A DNA stretch of 16,141 nt from Theodoxus fluviatilis (lineage: Eukaryota > Mollusca > Gastropoda > Cycloneritida > Neritidae): positions 1-16,141 of the forward strand of contig JAWQFJ010014807.1 in the NCBI GenBank assembly GCA_034096865.1. Reading direction: 5' to 3'. The translations under genes and the position numbers were made by a program. Of the stretch, positions 9,115-16,141 are shown piece after piece. Numbering within the stretch: the first letter of the stretch is position 1; the number at the start of each line of letters is the position of its first letter. The notes beneath the pieces were generated by a model that was given only the letters and a program-made list of their open reading frames with translations, had not been told where the DNA came from and ran no database searches.

Positions 9115-9154
<40 letters not shown>
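9115..9154 (+). repeat. (GA)n microsatellite, right arm
   Basis: Twenty GA units; partner of 1269-1308. Confidence 0.97.
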
Positions 9155-9157
<3 letters not shown>

Positions 9158-9872
9158 TGCCCTTCTACATCTCCCTGTGCTCTTTCCGAACATCGTCCTC
9201 GATGTACACTGAACAAACGCAATTTGACGTGAACCATTTCGGTAACCCAGTGTTGGTTATTCAACTTGTAGCGAGCTTAATCATTCAACAAGTTAGAAAT
9301 ATGGCCAACATGGTACACAGACTAAAAGCTAACTTGTGCCTATCAAACTAGGAGTGGCCTGAGGCCTGTCGACTCTAGCTGATCCACGCAACAAGCCCGT
9401 AGTTTATGCTCACCCGGCATTACCACAACATCTCTCAATGGACTTGCGCCATTAGAGAGGATTCCGCATAACATTAAATACAAAGACATATTCGAGGCGT
9501 GATCACGTCACACAAATGAAAGTTTGGGGTGGTATTTGACCTTAACCCCAAAGATCATTTAACCAGGAATGTACATAAAACAAGACTCCACAATCAGACG
9601 CATGCTACAACAACATGGAAACAGCGCTAATGAAACCTTGGGTGGTATTTGACCTTAAACCACAAGGATCACGTTGTCCCTCACGAAAAAAGAAACAAAA
9701 TTACAAATACCACACTTACAGAATAACATCACAATCGAGGAACAAAATATCAATTTGTCTCCAACTCTTCGTTCTCTCCTTCCTGTTCATAAGAACTATA
9801 TGAATTGAAAGAAAGTAATGCTCGTCCATTTCGTTACAGAACGTACTTAGCGACCATGACAGCCACTCGTAT

Positions 9873-9875
<3 letters not shown>

Positions 9876-9939
<64 letters not shown>
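9876..9939 (+). repeat. (GA)n microsatellite, right arm
   Basis: About 32 GA units; partner of 486-547, one unit longer. Confidence 0.97.
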
Positions 9940-9943
<4 letters not shown>

Positions 9944-10462
9944 AACATCCTACATATAAACCATATAATCTTATTCCAAAAACCATCTCGTACACATCGT
10001 AGGATGCCATCCCCACCCTTACACACGTCCCCTCCTCGCTATTTCTGGCCGACACATAAAAAGAACCAGCAACAGGACTAGAAATGATTATCTCTAAACC
10101 CTCCGTTCAGTGGAAACTATCATCATGAAAGCATGCACGTGATAAAACGTAGTCAAAGTATTGGATAATCAAACTCAAAATTGTACAATGAAGTTTCAGA
10201 AGAACCCTCTTCGTCACTAGCTACAACTATGATATAGATTAAAACAACAGTTCATGCAAAGAATACTCAGAGACATGCATATATAAGGAATATATTGGTG
10301 ACCTTACCAGGCAGGTAGGACGAAATGCACTACACCCACGTACTAAGTTTATCCCAGGAATAGAAACACATTCATGTCCAGTCCGGAAGTTCAATTTCAG
10401 CAACAACATGACAACACTAGGAAATTCTACTATCTCTCCTTGGCTATAACTACTTGAAATAT

Positions 10463-10857
10463 TTACACATACGGCAGTCCCTCTCCAAACTGCAGAATCC
10501 TGCAACCTGCTGTGCTCCTAGAGGAGCGACGTAGAGACACGTCAGTGACACAGTCATTGGCCTGGTCCTGTGCAGGGTTGGAAAGTTCTTGCATAGGGGG
10601 AAAAGGAGGTTTTGCGGGAAGAATGTCTTTTCGGGAAAGCGTCCTCTCTGGCCCACCTGCTTGCGGGCAGATTGTATATACATGGGACTCGGGGTAAGGT
10701 CGACAGGTCACAACGTGTAGTTCCGGGTGCCATCGATCTTGTATTTTAGCACGCCCTAACACACGATTGCGGCGGTACACGAGGTCTCCCACCTGCAGGG
10801 GGTGGTCTTTCGCGCCAGCGTCTGTCATCTCCTTCCTACTAGCAGCTGCCTCCACCA
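10463..10857 (-). pseudogene. pol: Ty3/Gypsy integrase C-terminal tail, cut off from pol by an insertion
   Basis: Reading minus from 10857 the frame starts inside VEAAASRKEM and carries a typical Gypsy integrase C-terminal domain: HPLQVGDLVYRRN, a DRWHPELHVV block and VYTICPQAG, then a basic tail (SLRRSSRSTAG) and a stop at 10463. The same VEAAA residues occur at the end of the pol frame at 12730-12745 and the frame matches across the duplicated target sequence, so this is the missing end of that protein. It has no start codon of its own in host sequence. A methionine at 10939 belongs to the inserted element. The stop is followed by a short purine-rich run (AAGGAGAGATAG on the minus strand at about 10431-10442) that could be the polypurine tract. 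Confidence 0.88.
10842..10857 (+). repeat. Target site duplication, left copy
   Basis: GCAGCTGCCTCCACCA, identical to 12730-12745 and flanking the insertion. Removing one copy plus the insert restores continuous Gypsy integrase coding. Two terminal bases (CA) may belong to the element instead, so the duplication is 14 to 16 bp. Confidence 0.9.
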
Positions 10858-10866
10858 TTCTGAACA

Positions 10867-10885
10867 CAGAGATGTAGTATCTCTG
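10867..10885. repeat. Terminal hairpin, left end of the unclassified element
   Basis: CAGAGAT (10867-10873) and ATCTCTG (10879-10885) form a perfect 7-bp stem with a 5-nt loop, nine bases inside the left edge of the insertion (eleven if the ambiguous CA is counted). Confidence 0.8.
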
Positions 10886-10887
10886 AC

Positions 10888-10904
10888 ACAGGTTGGTCAC
10901 GTGA
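10888..10904 (+). repeat. 17-bp subterminal inverted repeat, left copy
   Basis: ACAGGTTGGTCACGTGA; its perfect reverse complement is at 12674-12690. Contains the palindrome TCACGTGA with a CACGTG E-box core. Confidence 0.88.
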
Positions 10905-11193
10905 CTTCGAATCCACATTCCAATGATTCTACCAATCAAAATTCAACATGATCAGAAGACCATTGAGAGTAAAAAGAGGCGATTCTATTTCACTCCAATT
11001 ATTTATCCCGATAGATAAACACAAATTTGGTGTTCTAATAAAACTAATCTATGAGATTTTCAGGAAATCATTTGAGAACTACTTTTAGCGCGAACGTGTC
11101 TATAAGGTTGCAAACTGCCTTGAGCACGTGCGATTGTGTATATACAGTAGTCGCCGCTTATTAAAAACACAGTGGGACCGAACAAAAGTGTTT

Positions 11194-11661
11194 TTAATAA
11201 GCGGCGTTTTTATTAACCGGCACTTCCCGCTTCACCAAGCCGTTGCGTTTCTTCCACCTGTTAAACCACCCATTTGTAGCTTTGAATTCGGAGCGACCAA
11301 GCTGGGAAGCAATCTGTTCCGCCTTCTGACACAGGATTGGGCCGTTTACAGGTGTGTTGCGCGCTTGGATAGAGTCGAACCACCGCTTTAAGCCATCTTC
11401 TGTCTCTTTATCCTTCCCGCAGCGCCGACGCTTCCTTTGGCCTTGACTGGAGCCCTCTGCGATATCAGCCCTAAGTTCATCTTCTTTTTTCAGTGTCTGG
11501 CACAGAAATGATGGCGACACACCCAAAATGTCAGCACCCTCCCTCAAACTTTTAGAATTTAGCTCTCGGTAGCGATCAAGCAAGTCCACTTTGTCTTTGG
11601 GTGTCATTTCTGTTCTTTTTCTTTTCTTTGGAGCTGAAGTTAAAGCCATTTTCTGATTCAC
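11194..11661 (-). CDS. Tigger-like transposase fragment: DNA-binding domain only (155 aa)
   Basis: An intact frame of 155 codons. Residues about 10-16 (PKKRKRT) resemble a nuclear localisation signal. Residues about 18-62 form a CENP-B N-terminal/Psq-type helix-turn-helix (MTPKDKVDLLDRYREL ... LGVSPSFLCQTLKK). Residues about 82-145 match the CENP-B/Tc5-type second DNA-binding domain (LKRWFDSIQAR, FKATNGWFNRWKKRNGLV). Full-length Tigger transposases are about 500 residues and continue into a DDE nuclease domain; that part is deleted. The last ten residues and the TAA stop are read from the terminal inverted repeat. Start could be Met1 or Met5, the latter in better context (AAAATGG). Two 26-bp direct repeats (11693-11718 and 11759-11784) lie upstream and could be binding sites. 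If expressed, it could bind element ends without cutting, but this is inference. Confidence 0.85.
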   Translation of the reverse strand: MNQKMALTSAPKKRKRTEMTPKDKVDLLDRYRELNSKSLREGADILGVSPSFLCQTLKKEDELRADIAEGSSQGQRKRRRCGKDKETEDGLKRWFDSIQARNTPVNGPILCQKAEQIASQLGRSEFKATNGWFNRWKKRNGLVKREVPVNKNAAY

Positions 11662-11692
11662 TGCTTATCCAGCGAGACTAGACAGTGTTGAA

Positions 11693-11784
11693 TTGACATC
11701 TGATGGTTTGCTGACAAGGGTGTAATCACTGTTCACACAAACGCTGAAGCGTCTTTAGTTGTCATCTAACGGTTTGCTGACAAG
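11693..11784 (-). repeat. 26-bp direct repeats upstream of the Tigger ORF
   Basis: 11693-11718 and 11759-11784 match at 23 of 26 positions and share GGTTTGCTGACAAG. They lie between the ORF start at 11661 and the element's right end, spaced 66 bp, consistent with promoter or transposase-binding repeats. Confidence 0.7.
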
Positions 11785-11984
11785 AATTCACAACCAGAGA
11801 TCGACTCTGACCCTCCGAACAGCGAGAAAAAGAAAGAAAGTGTTTTTATTAAACGGCGCCTGTATATTTAATAACCGGCGCAATTTTACATATGTTATAT
11901 AGTGGTAAATCCGGACCGGACCAACTGTGTGTAAAAAACGGCTGTTTTTATTAACCGCGTGTTTTATAGGCGGCGACTACTGTA

Positions 11985-12617
11985 GTAATACACGCGATCT
12001 TTGGACCTACTATAAACGCAGCGAAAAGGATTCCTATGGGTCCGGGCTGGTTTAGTGAATCTATGGTTATACTTTCGCAAGTAAATGCTTTCTGGCCGGA
12101 ACATGTGGTCTAACTGCCTTCACACTGTTTGAGGAGCTTCACACTTCGATCATTCGTGTATCCACTGATGGAGTCAGTAAGTGATTTAACCTACATTCCG
12201 TCTGTGTTGAACGTTAATCGAATGGAAGTTTCTTCTGTAGGAATCCGTCCGATTCCGAAGTTCGATATTATCGGATAGCTCAGAAGCAGTTTTTCTAAGT
12301 TTAATCCTTCTAAGCATACATTAAATTAATGATTCCTCATCAGCAAAAGCACTCAGTGGGTTTCTGTGTGTATCGAAGATTATGCAGACGGGATTGGTTG
12401 CCTTACTCGCTCAATGAAGTATAAATATTGCTGTTGTATTCAAAGTCCTTATAATTAGTAGAGTTCACAATATTACACTCTTGTGATTCGAATTTTACCG
12501 CATACAAGTTTTACATTCATGGGAAATCGATGTTTAGAAAATGAACTGACGGAAAAATGGCTGCCAGTATGGAGTGTATCACAACAAGCGGAGGAATACA
12601 CTCACGATGTGATATGG
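11985..12617. other. Interior of the unclassified element, no gene seen
   Basis: About 630 bp, A/T-rich, with no coding region, RNA gene or known repeat that I can recognise. Near its right end GAGTGTAT and ATACACTC (roughly 12573-12604) form an 8-bp inverted repeat, part of a cluster of fold-back sequences that continues to the element edge. Confidence 0.6.
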
Positions 12618-12673
12618 CATTCAGCGTGGCTGTTCAGAACGGTGGTATGCATGTTATGGAAGAATTTAGGCTA

Positions 12674-12690
12674 TCACGTGACCAACCTGT
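12674..12690 (-). repeat. 17-bp subterminal inverted repeat, right copy
   Basis: Perfect reverse complement of 10888-10904. Confidence 0.88.
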
Positions 12691-12691
12691 T

Positions 12692-12718
12692 GCTGAGACT
12701 ATATTCACTAGTCTCAGC
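12692..12718. repeat. Terminal hairpin, right end of the unclassified element
   Basis: GCTGAGACTA (12692-12701) and TAGTCTCAGC (12709-12718) make a perfect 10-bp stem with a 7-nt loop, one base from the 17-bp inverted repeat and eleven bases from the element edge. The layout mirrors the left end. Confidence 0.85.
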
Positions 12719-15700
12719 CACGCTGAATGGCAGCTGCCTCCACCAGACAGTCGTAGGCTTGGGCGCAGGCTTGGTGTAGACGGGATCGGTGTTGACGGAT
12801 CCAGTCCAAGGTTCCAGTAGCGGAGGGGCCTGGGACACCGAGCAGATTGTCCACAGGCAGTCTTGGCTCTTGCCCGAACAGTATGAAAAAAGGTGAGAGT
12901 CCGGTGGAACTGTGGGGCGTGGCATTGTAGGCCTGAAGCAGGGACGGGAGATACTCTGGCCATTTCCGTTTTTGCTCAGGGGAGAGGGTCCTCAACAGGT
13001 CAAACAACGTCCTGTTAAAACGTTCGCACTGGCCGTTGCCTTGGGGATGGTACGGGGTCGTGTGCGATTTCTTGATTTTGTAGATTTCGCAAAGCTCCTG
13101 GATGATGGTGGCTTCAAAGTCCCTCCCCTGATCAGAGTGTAGCCTTTCCGGGACACCGTACCTCTGAAACCACTCCCGCACTAGAGTCTTAGCCACCGTT
13201 ATTGCTTCTTGGTTGCGGGTGGGCACGGCGACGGAGAATTTGGAAAATACGTCCGTCATCACGAGGATGTTGTCCCTTCCATCACTTGCTTGGTCAATCT
13301 TAGCAAAGTCAATGGCTAGTATCTCCAGTGGTCGGCTGGCCAGAATATGTCCCGAGGTGGTGTGTATCTTCGGCTTCTTTGTCATCACGCATCGCTGACA
13401 CGAACTGATATAGCCCTCGACGTCAGACGTCACACCCGGCCAGTAGACACGTTGTTTCACCAGTTTGAGAGTCCTCTCCAGGCCTTGGTGGCCCATGTCG
13501 TCATGAAGAGCCCTCAGTACGTCCGGGCGAAGCTTACTTGGAAGCACAAGCTGACTTAAGATCCCCAGCTTAGGATCTTCGACCCGTCGGTATAGGACTC
13601 CGTCTTGTATGTGCAGCTTGGCATACTGGCGACAGAGGATCCGGCCCGGATGTCCTGAGGCTACCTTTGGCTTTTGTGGCCAGGCCGAGAGAAACTCGCC
13701 GATGACCACGTCGTTTTCCTGGAGTCTGCGTAATTCCTCTGAGCTGACTCTGGGCCAAATTGATGCTGCCTGTTCACCCATCCCGGGCGGGGGGGCGGAG
13801 TGGTCGGCACAGTTCATCTCTTCACAGGATGCAAAAGTTGTTTGGCAGATGATGTCATGAGTGTTAGAAATTTCGCTCGGAAGTCTCAACCCTTGGCTAG
13901 GAAGACAATCGGATGTCACACTCTTTTCCTCACCAGACACGGGCAGGCGTGACAATCCGTCCGCAGGGTTTACCTTTCCAGGCCGGTACCGTACCTCGAA
14001 GTCAAATTGAGCGAGCTGCGCTGCCCAGCGCTGCTCTAGGGCACCTAGCTTCGCTGTGCGGAAATGTGTGAGGGGGTTGTTGTCTGTTATCACGATAAAG
14101 CGGCTGCCTTGAAGATAGTGCCGAAACTTTTCCGTGACGGCCCATTTCACCGCCAGCATTTCCAATTTGAAGCTGGAGTAGCTGGAAGTGTTCTGCTCTG
14201 AGGGGCGCAGACGTCTACTGGCGAAAGCGATGACCCGGACTGTCCCATCAGTCTGCTCCTGTGAGAGGATGGCTCCGAGGCCCTCATGAGATGCGTCCGT
14301 CTCCAGGATGAAGGGCTTGGAGTAATCGGCATATTGTAGCACCGGAGCCGAGGTCAGAGACTTCCTCAAACCTTCAAATGCCTCCTCGTGCTTCTCCTTC
14401 CACAAATGGGTAACACTGACAGACTTCTTCTTTCCTTCTCTCGACGCATTGACGAGATCGTGCAAACAACCAGCTATGTTGGAAAAGTTCTTCACAAAAC
14501 GTCGGTAATATGAAGCAAAACCGAGGAAAGACTGCAGTTCTTTTGTGGTTGTAGGACGGGGCCAGTTCTTCACAGCTTCGATCTTTTCCTCTTGACAGAA
14601 GACGCCTTCGCGGGAGATGGTATGCCCGAGATAGTGTACTTCTTGCTTCAACAATTGGCATTTCTTCATCTTGATCTTTAGCCCCACTTCTGCAATCCGG
14701 GTCAGGAATTTATCCAGATGCAACAAATGCTCGTCAAAAGACTTGGAGTAGATCAAGACGTCATCCAGATAGCAGAGGAGAAAATCGAACAGATAGTCTG
14801 ACGTGACGTTCTGCATGAGCCGTTGAAAAGTCGCCGGGGCGGTGGCCAATCCGAACGGCATCCGTGTGAACTCAAACAGCCCAAAGGGTGTTGTGAACGC
14901 TGTTTTGTGTTGGTGATCAGGGTGCATTCCGATTTGGTGGTACCCGCTGGCTAAGTCGAGAGTGGAAAAATACTGAGCCCCGACAAGGGAATCGAACGAC
15001 TCTTGGATTCTCGGAATCGGGTATGCATCCATGATTGTCTTAGCGTTCAACCGACGGTAGTCTACACACATTCTCAAGCTCGAATCCTTCTTCCTCGCCA
15101 GAACAATTGGAGCTGCGTACGGGCTGTGGCTTTCGACAACGATCTGCTTGTCCAAAAGATTTTTCAGGTGTTCTTTCACCTCATGATACAGTCCTGGGGG
15201 AATAGTTCGGTAGGGTTCAGCAGTCGGAGCATCATCTCTGGTATGTATCATGTGCTGAACACGATCAGTGTGTCCTAAATCATTGTCATCTTTCGAAAAT
15301 ACCTCACTATGCTTGTTCAGGAGTTCCTGCAGCCTTTGGCGTTGTGACCGGGTCCCATCGAAAGAAGGACAGGGTATCGAATCCTGACACAGAGCAGGGC
15401 TCGGAGTAGCCGCCACACGTCCAAGGTGTATCTCCTTGCACACCGTTTCCACTCTACACTCAGTCCCGTCCACACCATCTACGGCATGGAGAACGGCAAC
15501 GGGAGTTCGCGCTCGCAGCACTACGGCGTCGTCCGAACAGTTTAGCACGCGGACGAAACGGTGGCAATGGTCCTCAGATACCAGAGTGGCCACAGTAATC
15601 AGTCCTCCAGGCAGGGCTCTCGAAAGAGGGAGGGCTAGCAAATGTCGTTGAGGATGTTGCACACTAGTGATCTGCACAGTGTGCATTGCATTCCCTGGAA

Positions 15701-16141
15701 CCACAATGTCTCTCTTCACTCTAGCTATCCCTCGCACGGAGGTAGTCTCCAGACGTGCTTCTCGTACTGCAGGCTGCAGGCAATGGGGCACAGTTCCAAA
15801 TTCTTGCATAATGCCTACTACCCTAGAAAGAATGTTCATGCCAAGCAAGACCGGATACGAGGCCTTGCGTCGATGGGTACTTGGGTCCGTAGGGGCCCTC
15901 ACGACTAGGACCGGCACATTGTCAAAGGAGCAACCCAACGCTTCCACACGCACTGTCGCGATTCCTCGATAAGGTATCTCAAAACCGTTGGCGGCTCGGA
16001 GAGTGAGAAACTCGGGCGAGGCTGGCTGCACGGTCTCTCGGGGGAAATGCTTGAAGAACCACTCATCAGTAACCGTGGTCACCTCACTGCCGGTATCAAC
16101 AACGGCACTTACTTCCTGGCCATGAATCCGTATGACAGTGG
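12714..16141 (-). CDS. pol: Ty3/Gypsy pol polyprotein, 5' end beyond the window, 3' end interrupted
   Basis: One open minus-strand frame from the window edge to a stop at 12714; the last four codons and stop come from the inserted element. The protease active site DTGS is at 16086-16097. Counting residues from the GTG at 16082: end of protease with LLGMNIL (about 79-85); reverse transcriptase (about 290-460) with D376 in STLDLASGYHQ and Y438-L-D-D441; RNase H with D596, E641, D667 and D708; integrase zinc finger H860, H865, C895, C898; and integrase core D925, D984, E1020, a DD35E spacing. The domain order (reverse transcriptase, RNase H, integrase) is that of Metaviridae. No frameshift or stop in more than 1,120 codons, so the copy was probably young when the insertion split it. 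The C-terminal part continues at 10857-10463. Gag and the 5' LTR would lie to the right of the window. Clade not determined. Confidence 0.95.
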   Translation of the reverse strand, partial: TVIRIHGQEVSAVVDTGSEVTTVTDEWFFKHFPRETVQPASPEFLTLRAANGFEIPYRGIATVRVEALGCSFDNVPVLVVRAPTDPSTHRRKASYPVLLGMNILSRVVGIMQEFGTVPHCLQPAVREARLETTSVRGIARVKRDIVVPGNAMHTVQITSVQHPQRHLLALPLSRALPGGLITVATLVSEDHCHRFVRVLNCSDDAVVLRARTPVAVLHAVDGVDGTECRVETVCKEIHLGRVAATPSPALCQDSIPCPSFDGTRSQRQRLQELLNKHSEVFSKDDNDLGHTDRVQHMIHTRDDAPTAEPYRTIPPGLYHEVKEHLKNLLDKQIVVESHSPYAAPIVLARKKDSSLRMCVDYRRLNAKTIMDAYPIPRIQESFDSLVGAQYFSTLDLASGYHQIGMHPDHQHKTAFTTPFGLFEFTRMPFGLATAPATFQRLMQNVTSDYLFDFLLCYLDDVLIYSKSFDEHLLHLDKFLTRIAEVGLKIKMKKCQLLKQEVHYLGHTISREGVFCQEEKIEAVKNWPRPTTTKELQSFLGFASYYRRFVKNFSNIAGCLHDLVNASREGKKKSVSVTHLWKEKHEEAFEGLRKSLTSAPVLQYADYSKPFILETDASHEGLGAILSQEQTDGTVRVIAFASRRLRPSEQNTSSYSSFKLEMLAVKWAVTEKFRHYLQGSRFIVITDNNPLTHFRTAKLGALEQRWAAQLAQFDFEVRYRPGKVNPADGLSRLPVSGEEKSVTSDCLPSQGLRLPSEISNTHDIICQTTFASCEEMNCADHSAPPPGMGEQAASIWPRVSSEELRRLQENDVVIGEFLSAWPQKPKVASGHPGRILCRQYAKLHIQDGVLYRRVEDPKLGILSQLVLPSKLRPDVLRALHDDMGHQGLERTLKLVKQRVYWPGVTSDVEGYISSCQRCVMTKKPKIHTTSGHILASRPLEILAIDFAKIDQASDGRDNILVMTDVFSKFSVAVPTRNQEAITVAKTLVREWFQRYGVPERLHSDQGRDFEATIIQELCEIYKIKKSHTTPYHPQGNGQCERFNRTLFDLLRTLSPEQKRKWPEYLPSLLQAYNATPHSSTGLSPFFILFGQEPRLPVDNLLGVPGPSATGTLDWIRQHRSRLHQACAQAYDCLVEAAAIQRG
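12730..12745 (+). repeat. Target site duplication, right copy
   Basis: Same 16 bases as 10842-10857. In the minus-strand Gypsy frame it encodes the VEAAA residues where the integrase is split. Confidence 0.9.
16086..16097 (-). other. Retropepsin active site DTGS
   Basis: The frame continues upstream of the GTG at 16082 as ...VVDTGSEV, giving the D-T-G-S catalytic motif of an aspartic protease, with open frame to the edge of the window. This shows the real protein starts further right. Confidence 0.92.

Larger units (their letters stand above)
5449..10424 (-). repeat. Right arm of the giant inverted repeat
   Basis: Reverse complement of 1-4995. The inner end lies in a CT tract starting at 5449, where unrelated spacer sequence begins. 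The outer end at 10424 is simply the partner of window base 1 and is not a proven boundary. Differences from the left arm are rare in the outer ~1.8 kb (substitutions seen at the partners of 63, 72 and 1316, plus two microsatellite length changes) and much more frequent further in. Small compensating 1-bp indels occur around the partners of 2583 and 2920. Confidence 0.96.
8570..10424. other. Outer right arm: non-coding, microsatellite-bearing
   Basis: Mirror of 1-1859 and almost identical to it. Contains the 19-bp tandem pair (8702-8739), CAA repeat (8880-8892), GA tracts (9115-9154 and 9876-9939) and the two 20-bp direct repeats (9526-9545, 9639-9658). No gene recognised. Its outer end is 39 bp beyond the Gypsy polyprotein stop at 10463, so the Gypsy 3' long terminal repeat is expected inside this stretch. 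Confidence 0.6.
11145..11982 (-). mobile_element. Tigger/pogo-type DNA transposon, internally deleted (838 bp)
   Basis: Begins CAGTAGTCGCCGC at 11145 and ends in the reverse complement GCGGCGACTACTG at 11982, flanked on both sides by TA (11143-11144 and 11983-11984), the target duplication of Tc1/mariner-group elements. The left end folds back on itself: 11152-11170 and 11188-11206 are perfect 19-bp complements with a 17-nt loop. It carries one minus-strand ORF with CENP-B-type DNA-binding motifs but no DDE catalytic domain, so it cannot move by itself. It is nested in the unclassified hairpin-ended element and is the youngest insertion visible here. Confidence 0.92.
10856..12729. mobile_element. 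Unclassified hairpin-ended insertion element (host of the nested Tigger)
   Basis: An insertion of about 1,874 bp in the Gypsy integrase gene; without the Tigger and its TA duplication it would be about 1,034 bp. Both ends begin with CATTC read inward. Each end then has a hairpin (10867-10885; 12692-12718) and a perfect 17-bp inverted repeat ACAGGTTGGTCACGTGA (10888-10904; complement at 12674-12690). It is flanked by a 14-16 bp target duplication, far longer than the 2-10 bp of most DNA transposon superfamilies. No poly-A or microsatellite tail marks it as a retroposon. I see no gene of its own: 10905-11142 and 11985-12610 hold no convincing coding region. It is presumably non-autonomous and mobilised by proteins encoded elsewhere. 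Superfamily unknown. Confidence 0.75.
12618..12729. repeat. 15-bp inverted repeat ending at the element's right edge
   Basis: CATTCAGCGTGGCTG at 12618-12632 is the exact reverse complement of the last 15 bases of the element (12715-12729); pairing stops at the boundary with the target duplication. Immediately overlapping it, 12631-12639 (TGTTCAGAA) is the reverse complement of the first nine bases at the left end (10858-10866). Confidence 0.85.

Noticed and set aside
1..10424. Long-read fold-back assembly artefact
   Set aside because: Considered for the palindrome, but the arms differ mainly by substitutions, many silent, with a single-copy spacer containing a SINE, which does not fit reading the same molecule twice. 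Misjoined haplotypes remain possible and are kept as a caveat.
11128..11391. Plus-strand 87-codon frame across the Tigger
   Set aside because: Antisense shadow of the Tigger DNA-binding ORF.
12483..12963. Overlapping short frames across the right end of the inserted element and integrase
   Set aside because: Shadows of the Gypsy pol frame or element sequence, without domain content.

Overview
The window is animal genomic DNA, most likely from a mollusc or another lophotrochozoan. This is inferred from split exons with GT/AG splice sites and symmetric phase-1 introns, long CT/GA, CA/TG and TTG microsatellites, a CR1/L2-like LINE tail, a tRNA-derived SINE head, a Ty3/Gypsy retroelement and a Tigger-type DNA transposon. 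There are no bacterial operons, ribosome binding sites or CRISPR arrays.

The left two thirds (1-10424) is one very large inverted repeat. A left arm (1-4995) and a right arm (5449-10424) are reverse complements of each other around a single-copy spacer of about 453 bp (4996-5448). Position 1 of the window pairs with 10424, so the outer limit of the palindrome is not visible and it may continue to the left. Each arm carries, from outside to inside: non-coding DNA with microsatellites, a 5'-truncated and frameshifted 3' end of a non-LTR retrotransposon, an EGF-like exon, an intron, a fibronectin type III exon, and a TG/GA microsatellite at the inner edge. The two gene fragments converge on the centre. 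The arms are nearly identical over their outer ~1.8 kb but differ by roughly 1.5-5% further in, almost entirely by substitutions. The spacer holds a minus-strand tRNA-derived SINE head.

The right third (about 10440-16141) is a minus-strand Ty3/Gypsy polyprotein: protease (DTGS at 16086-16097), reverse transcriptase (YLDD), RNase H and integrase (HHCC zinc finger, DD35E). It runs off the right edge and is open for over 1,100 codons. Its integrase C-terminus is split by an insertion of about 1.87 kb (10856-12729) flanked by a 14-16 bp target duplication. The inserted element has terminal hairpins and a 17-bp inverted repeat near both ends, contains no recognisable gene of its own, and I cannot assign it to a known superfamily. 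It is itself interrupted at a TA dinucleotide by an 838-bp Tigger/pogo-type element (11145-11982), which keeps an intact DNA-binding-domain ORF but has lost its catalytic domain.

The insertion order on the right is therefore Gypsy, then the unknown element, then Tigger. The strongest items for a second look are the palindrome with its stepped divergence and paired exons, and the unclassified hairpin-ended element with an unusually long target duplication.
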